This document shows positions 1-10,800 of a DNA stretch of 64,000 nt, in pieces. The notes under the pieces are model-generated. The model saw only the letters and a list, made by a program, of their open reading frames with translations. It did no database searches and had not been told where the DNA came from. Numbering within the stretch: the first letter of the stretch is position 1; each line of letters begins with the position of its first letter. The stretch spans positions 7,776,848 to 7,840,847 of the forward strand of contig CM073527.1 in assembly GCA_037074615.1 (NCBI GenBank). The letters run 5' to 3'. Made by a program: the position numbers and the translations under genes. This DNA comes from Leucaena leucocephala. Its lineage: Eukaryota > Streptophyta > Magnoliopsida > Fabales > Fabaceae.

Positions 1-1447
1 AGGGATATTATTGTCTTTTCATACCTTATCGGGTATTCCCTGGTTCTGTCAACTATTCCTATAGCCTTCTTTGACTCTTGACCTAGGTTAACTGATTAAA
101 TTGTTTCAGTCTCTTTATCTTGCTCCTACTTAGTTGCTCTATAACTTAATATTACTTTATCTCTTTCTTAATATTATTTTATTATTAAATTCATTGTCTA
201 AAATCATTCTCCCTTATCCTCTCTACACTTGGCGCCATTGTGGGTCCCTCTATGACACCTCAAATGGTGACTCGGCACTTCTAAAGAATTTCAAAGCTCC
301 CTTGTGTCTTATCTACAATGAATAATTAAGATCATGCCACGGTCTTTACTTTAAATAAATGTGTGGATAAGAATGCTTAAACATTTCTTCTTCTCCAAGA
401 CAAGCAACATGTGGCACCTTCAACCATGATTATGGGTCCCACATGTGACACCTCACTGTGTTAAGTCATCACTAGTCAATATTACTTTGATTCCTTACAT
501 TATTTTAATGTTAAAATGACTAAAATATTATTTTAATCATACTTGGATCCATATAACTACTGGACCACAATTTTGGGCCTCCTAGGATGCCATCTTAGGT
601 CTCTGATCAAGCCCAACTCCTCTAATGGCTAAAATCCCAAGACATTTCCTTTATCAGATAACCTAATATACCTTAAATTTTGAAATAAATTCTATAGAAC
701 TATTTTAAGGGTTTTCACATTTTTAGAAATTCATTCTAATATAAAATGAATTTTTTACAAAGTTTCATAATTTTCTGAAGCCTAAATTATTTAAATTATT
801 TATCAGTGTTCTATTTTACCTTAAATTCCTTACTAAAGTCTAAAGGACTCCTTTTAAGTTTTATTGGTTTCATAAATTCTTATAATAAATTTAAGAATTT
901 TTTATAAAATTTCATTTGATTATGAGGTCCGGAACGTCCTGTAATAATTTTCAAACTTCATAAATAAATATAAATTTTTTGGGAATCTCAAATTAGAATT
1001 CTAAAAAATATTTATAACCCAAATATTGTTCTCTACCTACTTGTAAAATTTGGAAGTGAAATACTTCCAGGCAATTTTGGATCTTTTCTCACTTAACTTT
1101 CTCATAATTATGATTTTGCCCTTGAATTTGGCTAAATATACTTTAGTCCCTAAATTTGTCAAACTCTACTTTAGTCCCTTACTACATATTATGAAATTAT
1201 AGTTTAGCTTTTGAAACTTCAAAACTCCACTTAAATCCCTTTTCTAGTTTTTCCTTAAATTTCTTTATTTAACTTTTGTCCAAATGACATATACGTCCCT
1301 TTGACTTTATGACTTTATATTTTCTTCTATCTCTTTAACTTGAAATTTATCTAACTATTATCTTTTCTTTTACTTATCATCACAATCAGTTCTTATGCTC
1401 TTTTCTGTATCAGTCTTTTACAAATAGAGAAAATTTGGGCTGTGACA
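1..1447 (-). repeat. LTR remnant, TGTCATATCC family (diverged)
   Basis: No gene is seen. From about 650 to 1447 the sequence follows the same order of short blocks as the U3 end of the LTRs at 47237-48870 and 34534-37927: a 'tataaaatttcat...ttatgag' block, a 'ctacctact(t)gtaaaatttgg' block, then several 'tttagtccct' blocks, ending in GCTGTGACA at 1447 (other copies end GGATATGACA). This places the LTR on the minus strand with its 5' end at 1447 and the rest beyond the window edge. It is more diverged than the other copies, so probably older. Bases 1-650 match less clearly and may belong to something else. Confidence 0.5.
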
Positions 1448-3350
1448 TTAATGGTCATACATTCTTTAGAATCAAAGATCACCCAGTTGCCTTTGTCCGT
1501 ACTTTGATTGTCATTTAGCATATTATGGCATAGCCCATTCACATAGTAGACATATTTAATTCTTATTCCTTCCTTGCATCTAATTTCACAAATTTCAGTC
1601 ATATGTATTGAGCATCCACTGTTAATATACCAATTAGTTGTTTTGGATGCTTTGAGACATACTTGCAAAAATAATCATCTAATTTTAGGTACCCATATCG
1701 TTTTGGGTACTTATTGGTTAGTCCATCACGTTTGTAATTTATAACTACCTTTAGGTACCTATTTTAATGTCCCGTAGTTTCCCTTCTTCTTGTGATAATA
1801 AGAATTAGCATTATGGCCCTTACGGTTATAGTGTGTGCATTTAGCAAATGGATTAGAAGTATGAGCATAAGTTCTAGAATAGTTCAAATATGATTTTCCT
1901 CCATTTTTATTTTTACCTTTTCTCTTATCTAGATTTGGATCATATCTAATTCTAGATTTGTCGAAGATTCATCTTTGATTTCCTAAAATAACATTAAGCA
2001 TCTCACTGCCTTTAGTGAATCTTTGAAGAGTATTAGTTAACTCTTGATCCTTTTTCTCTACCATTTCCCACTTAGTGCAAGACTGCACTGATGTGTTCTA
2101 AACATTTTGAGCATTGGTCTCAATTTATTCCTTTATGGCCTTTACTTTCTTTTTGGAGTTTACTAACTCCTAAGATATCCTATACAATTCATTTCTCATA
2201 TCAGGGTTTCAGATTGAAAATCATCATATGTGTGTTCAAGATTTATTACCTTGTCAGCTTCTGACTCTTCTTATGCAATGGAACATATATTTGCAACTTT
2301 TTTTGATCACTGCCTTTTTCGTCTGATGACAAACTATCTTCCCAAATAGATAAGACTAAGGCTTCCTTCTTTTGACATATGTCATTTTCTTCTCTTTGTT
2401 CTTCTTTGACAATTGGAGACAGTATACCTTGATGTGGCCAGGCTTTTTGCACTCATAGTAGATAATTTGATCCCGTGCTTTTGAAGTTGAAATTGAAGGA
2501 ACATTTCGTTTTGATTGAAATTTCCTTCCAACTCTATTTCTGTAAAACTTTTGGAATTATTTAACAAGAAGCCCCATTTTCTTGTCTTCCTACTCGTCTT
2601 CTTCTTCATCACTTTCCTAAGCCTTGAGAGTAATTCCTTTATGATGTTTCTTCTTTAAGTCCTTATATTTTTGCTTGCTCTCAAATTTTGATAGGCTCTC
2701 AAAGAGTATAGCAACTGATCTAAATTATTCTCCTTTAAATTCTTCAATGGGGATCACCTTTAAATCCCAATCTTTGGTCAATCTGGATAAGATATTCCTC
2801 ATTTGATTCTCTTAGCTGTATCTTTTACCAAATGTGATTAAGTGATTCATTAGGTGGGAGAATCTCACTTCCATATCTCTTATGCTTTCTCCAGGATTCA
2901 TCTGGAAGAATTTGAACTCGGTGGTCAGATTATTGATTCTACTCTATTTTACTCCCAACGTTCCTTCATGGTCAATCTCAAGTGCTTCCCATATTTCTTT
3001 TACCATCTTCAGGATGGATACTTTAAAGTACTTTTTTTAACTTAGAGCAGACATGAGTATGTTGATAACTTTATCATTAAGCATGATCTACTTTTAGTCA
3101 TCATCATCAAACTTGCTTGGAATTTGATGACAGTCTTTGAAACTCTTTTATTGTCAACTATCTTCATTGAAACATAGTTCCCTTCTTGAATTACATCTCA
3201 TAGCCCATACTCTGAAGCCTTTATAAATTCCTTCATTCTCATCTTTCAGAATATAAAATTTTCTCCATTGAACCATGGTGGCTTCATTATAGAGTTTCCT
3301 TAAGTAAGACGTTATCACTGAATGAGCTCTTGAGACTGTTAAGTCCTTTT
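1448..3350 (-). pseudogene. copia gag-protease remnant
   Basis: Minus-strand gag and start of pol, broken by many stops and frameshifts. Near 3300-3250 the frame resembles the N-terminal gag motif of copia elements (NGENFIFWK). Around 2460-2425 there is a CCHC zinc knuckle (YYECKKPGHIKVYC) in which the first cysteine is now tyrosine. Near 1640-1600 the aspartic-protease start WYINSGCSIHMT has N where the active-site aspartate (WxxDSGCSxHMT) should be. Gag would package the RNA and protease would mature the polyprotein; neither can work as written. The remnant ends where the neighbouring LTR begins at 1447. Confidence 0.7.
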
Positions 3351-3361
3351 ACAAGAAATTT

Positions 3362-3372
3362 CTCTGATACCA
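3362..3372 (-). other. Primer binding site (initiator tRNA-Met)
   Basis: The minus strand reads TGGTATCAGAG directly after the LTR end (CTAACA plus two bases). This is the usual primer site of copia elements, complementary to the 3' end of initiator tRNA-Met. It fixes the element's orientation and the inner boundary of its 5' LTR. Confidence 0.8.
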
Positions 3373-3374
3373 AA

Positions 3375-4557
3375 TGTTAGTTCTGACATTTACACCGAAA
3401 AAAGGGTGAATTGGGTGATATTTAAAAGCTCAACTTTTGTGTAATAAAATAAATGAGTAAGAATCGATTTCACCTAAAGACTGAAGGAAGAAGTTTGAAC
3501 GTTAGATTTATACTAGTTCAGCTTTAATCACTTGGCCTCTGTCTAGCCCTCAAAGTTCCTTTTGAGTGTTTTACTATACCTCCAAGATTAATTGGGCTCT
3601 TTACACCTCAATACGACAAGTAAGATTCTCTCTTACTCCCCTTACAACTTGTAAGGTAATATCCTACTCAAGAGACCCATACTCTTGAGTATCTCAGAAA
3701 AAGATTGAAAATTTACAATACCCTCTCTATAAAGGGATTATGAATACTCATTAAAGTACATAATAAATGAGAGATTATCTCAGAAAAATTCCTTTGTTTA
3801 CGCAATGTAAAAATAGGGTATAACAAAGTTCATTAGAGAATAAAAATGAATCTTGAATAAATGCGTTGATCATAGACAATTGAGCTTATTAACTCTAGCA
3901 TTCAATTCATCTTGTATTTATAGCTTCAACTTGTGAATAATCTATTAGACACATGTTGAGTGAAGTCAAGACAAAAATTGTTGGCAGTTGACATTAGTTG
4001 GTAGTCGCATTAATGCACTTCTGACAAATTTGCTTTTTGCCACAACTTCACCATTCGATGTTCTCTATAATGGAAAATAACTAGTAAGACAATGTGAGAG
4101 TAATATATAATAAGTTAAAAATATATGAATGATTACTCTAAGCCTAAATTGATTTGTTAAAACCTGGTTTGAATATCTTATGCCATTTATCAAAGTGTTC
4201 ATCGAAAAAATAGCATATCGAAGAGGACTTTGATAAGTCTTGACTAATTTGTATTGAATAGTTCCTCATCTTATCGATAAAAGTCTATTCGAAAAGATCT
4301 TCAAAAATATCATATATTGAATCATAATTGAATTTATTTCATTGAATCTAATTTATCAAAGAATTATTCGAAGAATGCCCTTATCGATAAATACTTTGAA
4401 AGAAAACTTTTGATTTCAAACTTAACATTCAAAGAGCTTATCGATCAATACTCTTATCAATAACTTATCAATAAATGCCCTTATATAAACAATTAAGTTA
4501 AGATACTTTTTTATAATCATTTATAAATTGTCGTTATCAAAATATTGGAGTCTAATA
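3375..4557 (-). repeat. 5' LTR of the Sirevirus-like element
   Basis: The LTR runs from TGTTAG at 3375 (its 3' end, minus strand) to about 4557, where the minus strand reads TATTAGACTCC. The paralogous LTR at 19486-21133 reads TTTTAGACTC, so both probably derive from TGTTAGACTC. A segment at 4250-4500 holds repeated TTATCGATAA-like palindromes, as in the paralogue. Length is about 1183 bp against 1648 bp for the paralogue, so it has internal deletions. No matching target duplication can be tested because the other end is missing. Confidence 0.65.
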
Positions 4558-6475
4558 ATGGGTCTCGCTATTGTCATGAAAGTACCAAACTACCCTAACT
4601 CAAAAAATTAGAAAGTGTAAAGGTGCAAAATTACCTATGAACTTTTATCCAATATTCGCTAAACACCATATACTTTTCAGAGGTACAAAAGTACCCTTAA
4701 AAATGCAAATAAATTAATTCTTTAAATTTTTGCAAAACAAAATACTATTAAATTTTCATACACTATTATAATACTAATAAGGATTAAAGGGAAAATATAT
4801 CCTAAAAGTTTTCACTTAGGAGAGTTGGGTATCTAGAAGATTTTTTAGAGCAATGTTATCATAAAAGTTTTCAAAATTGTGGCAATTTTACCCTGTCCAT
4901 TATCTAAACTTAAGTTTCATTGTTAGTTCACTAATATGCTGATGTGGCATGCCACGAGGCATCCACGTCATCTTTTATTTTGGGTTAAGGTGCAAATTTG
5001 CCCAAGAAGTTTTCATTTAGCAGCCCTGGGTATCTGGAAGTTTTTTCAAATTAAATGTCATAATGACCATTATCCATGTTCATGTTTGTATGTTAGTTTG
5101 ACCAAATATATTAAACTAGTTAGTACACATGTCATCCACTTCTTTTTTTCCACATCATATTTATAAATAAAGGAAACAATTTAAAAAATACATCCCTCCT
5201 ATATGTTATCTTTTTATACTTATAAGTTAATGTGTCAATAGTTATTACCAAAATCGACTATGTCATCACATCTTTCAAGAATTCTCGTGACTCCCACTCG
5301 CATATGTTATCTTCCATATATTTCTTGCTCTCCTTTATGCCCAGAAAATGTACCAAAATGAAATATGGTCTCCCAAGAATAATACTCTATTAAAGACAGA
5401 GTTTGGTGGAATGCATTTTTATAGTTTTTTCTTATTTATAAATTTGAGTTCATAAAAATAAAGTGGATGACATATGGACTAGTAGGCTAAGTATATTTGG
5501 TCAAACTAACAGTCAAATAGAACTTGGATAACGGTCAGGGCAATATTGAACCTAAAACAATTCTGGATATCCAATGTTCCTCACTGAAAACTTTTAGAGC
5601 AAATTTACACCTTAATCCAAAATAAAAAAATAATGTGGATGCCACGTGACATGTCATATCAGCATATTTGTCAACTAACTGTCAAACTTAATTTTGGTTA
5701 ACAGTTTGCTATAATTTAAAAAATTTTAAGGCACTATTGCTCCTAAAAAGCTTTCGAATACCCACTGTTTCTGAGTAGATACTTCTAGGAAAAATTTGCA
5801 CCTTAACCCTACTAATAATTTTATGGTTAACACATAAGTTTGGTCCTCTAACTTTATATCAAATTTTAGTTTAATCCCTTAAATTTATAATGTGTATTTT
5901 TAATCTATAATATTAATAGCAAATATTGACTCAATGAATTTAAATGGTGACTCTATAATTAAATGTTAACAAAACATATTTAAGATTTAATCATTTAATA
6001 TAATATTTTATATAGTGACAGATGAGTTGTTGATGTTAAAGATCAAACGACATCTTATTTAAATATTTTAATATGTCAATGTTTACTTTGAAAGTCACCA
6101 TTTAAGTTAATTGTGTTGTATTTTTTATCATTAATGAGACCAATAGTATTAACATTAAAGGATTGCAATACACTTTACAAATTTAAAGGACTAAACAAAA
6201 ACTTAATGTAAATTTAGAGAACCAAACGTATATATTAACTATAAAATTGTTAACATTATAATAGTCTAATAAAATTTAATAGAGCTTTTTGTTTTGCCAA
6301 AACTAAAAGAATTATTTTATTTGCACATCCATGTGTACTTTTGCAACTCCTAAAATTATAGTGTTTGACACACATTGGGTAAAAGTTTGTGGATATTTTT
6401 ACACCTTTGCACTTTTTAATTTATTTAGTTAAAAGTATTTTGGTACTTTCATGACAATAGCGTGATACCCACTAT
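4558..6475. mobile_element. Long inverted-repeat (foldback) element
   Basis: The left end (4562, GGTCTCGCTATTGTCATGAA...) is the reverse complement, with mismatches, of the right end (TTCATGACAATAGCGTGATACC, ending about 6471). The match continues inward: 4680-4780 pairs with 6280-6360, 5819-5930 with 6170-6270, and the arms meet near 6000-6030 (AAATGGTGACT at 5939 against AGTCACCATTT at 6097). Apart from the inserted MULE at 4781-5809 the element is almost all stem, with arms of about 430 bp. No coding capacity is seen. I found no convincing target duplication, so its class is open. A second partial copy of one arm lies at 6540-6620. Confidence 0.65.
4781..5809. mobile_element. Non-autonomous Mutator-like element, long arms
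   Basis: The element begins GGATTAAAGGG and ends GTGCACCTTAACCC-like (inverted ends GG(A/G)TTAA-GG). It is flanked by an exact 9-bp direct repeat, TACTAATAA, at 4772-4780 and 5810-5818; 9-bp duplications are typical of Mutator-like elements. Each arm is about 375 bp, and each arm contains two diverged copies of a unit of about 190 bp (GGTTAAGGTGCAAATTT... to ...GTCATCCAC). The loop at about 5160-5440 is AT-rich and has no transposase. It lies inside the left arm of the larger foldback element, so it is the younger of the two. Confidence 0.85.
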
Positions 6476-7748
6476 AAAAAGTAATAGTGTTAAGTTATAT
6501 TTAATAGTCATATTATTTGTGCTCCCATTTTAAATATTCATAGGTATTTTTGCACCTCTGAAAAGCCTGTAGTGTTGAGTGCAATTTTAGAAAAAGTGCA
6601 TGTGTATTTTTTTTTACCTTAACCCTAAAAATAAATAGTAGTTCATTATATTAATATTTTTTGTAGCATCGTTATATTTGTATTTTGTTGGATATAGTAG
6701 TTCTATTTACCCATGAATTACTGGCTTTTTAATGTAAATATTACTCTTTTTAAGATAATGGATGACTATTTTTGTATATTTTGATTAAATTATATTATTT
6801 TAATTATAATTACGTTAACATAAATTGAGCTATGGTTGGATTGCTAACCCTCTACCATAGCCTCAATCAGTTTAATGATTAGTCCCATTTATAGTACCTT
6901 AATTTTTTATTTGATTTAAAAAAATAGACAATTTTAATTCATTATATATACTTATTAATAGGGGTGATTTTGTCTCTTGATTTATTATTAATATCTAGTA
7001 CCATGTTTGTGGCAATCCAACTAAATGTTTTTATGTCTAGACATCATTTTTCCTTCATGAGGTACTAAACAGATTCATGTAATCATCATTACATTGTATT
7101 ATATTATATTACATTCCCTCTTATTCAGTGAACTAAAGAGGCTCTAAAATTATTTACATCTCCATGAATTTATTCCTTAATTAAACATAAGGCTTTGATT
7201 ACGTTGACGATAATTATAGAATTAAAAGCTAATTTTTTCTTTCAAAATTTCATAAACTTGTACTTTGACCACATTAAAATAATTTGTAATTTTATTTCCT
7301 TCTAGTGCAGTTGTTTCTTAATGTAGAGTCTTCAATTTTAATTCGCTCAAAAATTTATAGAGAAAAAATGTTTAATTATGAACTAAATATTTTATCAAAA
7401 AAATTATGGATTAAATCAGTTGGAGTCAGATCAAATTTATTGGGGAAAAATTCGTTTTACCATTATTTTTTAATTATAACGGATTTATCAGGAAAAGATA
7501 TCCCTCCTTTGTTTTCACAACGTCTCGTTATACTTATGAACCTTATATCCAAACCATGTAGCAATTTTTTTTTTCATTCAAAATACATAAGTAGCAGATA
7601 CAACAAAAAGATAAGAAAAAATCAGGATTAAATCAACGCATGAAGGGGTAAACCATATATCACCAACAATACCTGACCCCTCGTTCATTATTATTTATAT
7701 AGTAACATATACAACAAAAAGATGAGAACACCTTGTTTCTCATCCATT
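6476..7748. other. AT-rich spacer downstream of the gene, no gene seen
   Basis: I see no supportable gene. 6540-6620 repeats part of the foldback arm (GTATTTTTGCACCTCTGAAAAG) and ends in ACCTTAACCC, resembling another element end. Open frames here, including one of 108 codons at 7305-7631, are AT-rich and show no family motif. A short direct repeat (ATACAACAAAAAGAT) occurs at about 7598 and 7708. Confidence 0.5.
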
Positions 7749-7754
7749 ATTATT
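7749..7754 (-). terminator. Possible poly(A) signal of the alpha-glucosidase gene
   Basis: The minus strand reads AATAAT about 70 nt past the stop codon of the alpha-glucosidase gene. This is a common plant near-upstream element. The region is AT-rich, so a chance match is quite possible. Confidence 0.3.
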
Positions 7755-7821
7755 CTTTTTCAAAGCAAAATAAAACAGAACATGAACCTTATAATAATAG
7801 TGAACTTAAATACAATGCCTT

Positions 7822-10800
7822 TCAAGGGATCTCATGTTCCACCTTAAACGCTTGTCCAATGGGTAGAGTCAAGTTTGAGACCTCAATAGTAACAAACTGA
7901 TTGGAACTGTCTAATTGTCTCTTCACGATGGCATTTTCCTCTGTGTTTGTGTTTGTTGTTGTTCCCTTCACAATGTGCAACTGTTTGTTTTCCCAACTAC
8001 TCTCAGTGGTCAAAGTCTTATTATCAGTAGGTATCCCAATGAAAGTTACTTTATTGATGATCCACTTTTGGCCTAGAGCAAAGCTCCCATTTGTAACTTC
8101 AGATGCAACAAAAACACTATTGTTATTGGACAAAGCACCATTAAATCTTACCAGTGTCCAATTTCCATTCCCTCCCCCCATGTCAAGTGACTCTCCATCA
8201 TCCAAATATACTTGCCCTGAAGTGTTTCCACTGCTACTAATGATAACCAAGAGCTCAAATGGTGTCTTTCTCGCGGCATCGGTTGTATTGGCTTCACCTT
8301 GCGCAGCCAAAATGTTGCCTTCACGAACATGAACATTTATTTGATCAGGTGGTGCATCAAGGGTTACATTCTTTCCGGTTTCCAAGGTAACTGATGAGTT
8401 TGAGACATTGAAGAGGTTGAACCAATTTCCCGCCGGGAAATAAGCTTCAACAGTGGTTGCTCCCGATGTGACTACAGGCGACACCATCACCCCTTTCCCG
8501 AGTAAAAATTGTGAGTTTATTTCATAGGTTGCCACATCCTCTGGGAATGAAAAGAAAAGGGGTCGTGCAATGGGTATCCCGCTCACATGTGCTTCATACA
8601 TTAATGTGTAGAAGTAAGGGAGAAGACGATAACGAAGACCAAGCACTTTTTTAGCTGATTCAGCAACTGAATCCCAAAGATAGAGCTCTTGACGATTTGA
8701 ACTTTTGTCTGAATGATCTCTTGCAAAGGGATAAAATGCCCCTAACTGCACAAGGACACAATAAGGAAACTCATTAGTACTTATAAGTTGAAATACAAAT
8801 ACGATTTGAGGTCAAACATCGTAAAATCAAGAGAGTTGAAATACAAATACGATTTGACGTCAAACATTGTAAAATCAAGAGCATCCTTTAATTTTTCTAA
8901 GACAGAAGTTTTATATTTCATAACTCAGCCTCTAAATAAAAATGAATAAACAAATCGCGCAAGAGAAACAGCTGTCCATTACCAAAATAAAAAGACTACT
9001 TTTTCTGTAAAAGAAATGAGGCAAGGAAAAAATCACTTCAAGATGCCATAACAATGACAATACTTCTGGAGATGAATGACATAACATTCACATTTCTTGT
9101 GTTTTTTTCCAATAAGAAAAAGTAAAATATCATACGGAGAACAACTAAATGTAGAAACATCCATGTTACATGGTCTAAGAATTTTACCTGAATCCAACGC
9201 CGACAAAGTTCTTCATTTGTACTTCCCTTGAAACCACAGATATCTGCTCCTACCATTGGAATTCCAAAGATTCCAAAATTTAATATGGATGGTATTGAGT
9301 ATGCCAAATCATTCCATGAAGCACCATTATCTCCTGTCCAGTGGGCTGCATACTTGCCTGAGCTTACAAAAGTTGATCTACTGAGAATGAATGGCCTTTT
9401 CGCAGTGACATTTGTTAAAGCCTTATGAGTTGCTCTGGACTCCATGAGTCCAAACAAGTTATGTGCATCATACTCAGTGATGTTACCAAAGTGCAAACTT
9501 GTTGCTGGAGTAGTCCTATCATTTATGTTGCGACCGTTGTTAATCTTGTAAGGAGGGTCGTCAAGTGTGGAATTATTTATGGGAGGTGAAGTGATGAAAT
9601 TGGCCAACTCATTCATATCGAGCCACAGACCATCAATAGGAAGAAGGTCAAGAAATGTTTTGATTTCCCCTTCCCAAAATGCAACACTGCGTGGATTAAA
9701 AAAGTCAGGGAAGTAAACTTGTCCAGGCCAAACTTGACCTAAATAATTGGTTCCATTACGCTTTATGTAGATATCATCCTTTAAACCTCTTTGGTAGGTT
9801 TCATATGTCTCATTCACACCGATACCTGTTTATAAATTTTCCTTAGTAATAAGATAACGAATGATATATCCACAAAAAACAAAGTAATTTTTAATTGAAA
9901 AAAAAAAATTTACAGCTCAAAGGAAGGTACCTGGATCCACGATTACAACATATTTCTGACCATTTTTGTGAAGAGTGTCAACAAACGTTTTCATCCTATC
10001 CAGTGGAAAGTTGACGGGATCAAATGTGAAATCCTTAAAGGACTCCATGTAATCAATATCTGTCCACATTACTTCGAGGGGTATGCTAGTCTTTGTATAA
10101 TTTGCAACGACAAACTCAAGATCACTTACATTCATGTAGCCATAGCGACATTGATGAAATCCTTCATCAAAAAGGTTATAACCATGTGGGTCAGCATAGA
10201 AGTACACAATGTACTACCATAAATAGATTGGCAATTTCAATTCACATGTGAAATCTTAGTAGTTTTCATATTTTCTTCTCCGTAATGTGTAATACAAATT
10301 CCTACTAGCAGTGAGTCTTAATAGGTTATAATCATCATGTAAATTATAAAATCTGGCATGAACCTGAGCTGGAAGGAAGGAAACAAAATCGGGAATATCA
10401 TCATTACATTATTTTAAATATTGAAACATGTTTAATACTAGACAAGAATAAAACATTAGAAGGGTATATCTTCGTATAATATATGACCAAACATGCACGT
10501 AATCAAGCTAGTACAATATTTAATCTATTACTTACCAAAGGACCAATACGGCATCGGAGCAGGGTGACCAATGAGTTCAGTGTACTGCTGCATCACCAAC
10601 TCCGGCGTGGGTCCGGCGAAGAAGTAAAGATCAATAATCCCTCCGATGACTTTGTAAGTGATACGATCACCGTCATAGACTATGTCCATTCCATTGCTAT
10701 TGAGTAGCAAAACCCCATGAGTGGTCCCAGCCTTGACTTTTCCATCAGCAGAAGGAGAACGAACATCCATGTAAAACGGGTGAGACCCATAAAGGTTCTG

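Larger units (their letters stand above)
1448..4557 (-). mobile_element. Ty1/copia element, Sirevirus-like, 5' half only
   Basis: A minus-strand copia retrotransposon remnant. In element order it has a 5' LTR (4557 down to 3375), a tRNA-Met primer binding site (3372-3362), gag with a zinc knuckle and the start of protease, and it then stops at the LTR boundary at 1447. Integrase, reverse transcriptase, RNase H and the 3' LTR are missing. The LTR resembles the one at 19486-21133 in its terminal sequence and in its clusters of TTATCGATAA-like motifs. The order of parts is wrong for that LTR to be the other end of the same element. Sirevirus assignment is inferred from the LTR style and gag type. 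Confidence 0.7.

Noticed and set aside
7305..7631. 108-codon plus-strand frame in the spacer near the alpha-glucosidase gene
   Set aside because: Very AT-rich, with no motif, no splice context and no recognisable promoter.
7901..8332. 143-codon plus-strand frame opposite exon 5
   Set aside because: It is antisense to the well-supported GH31 exon and has no family motif of its own.
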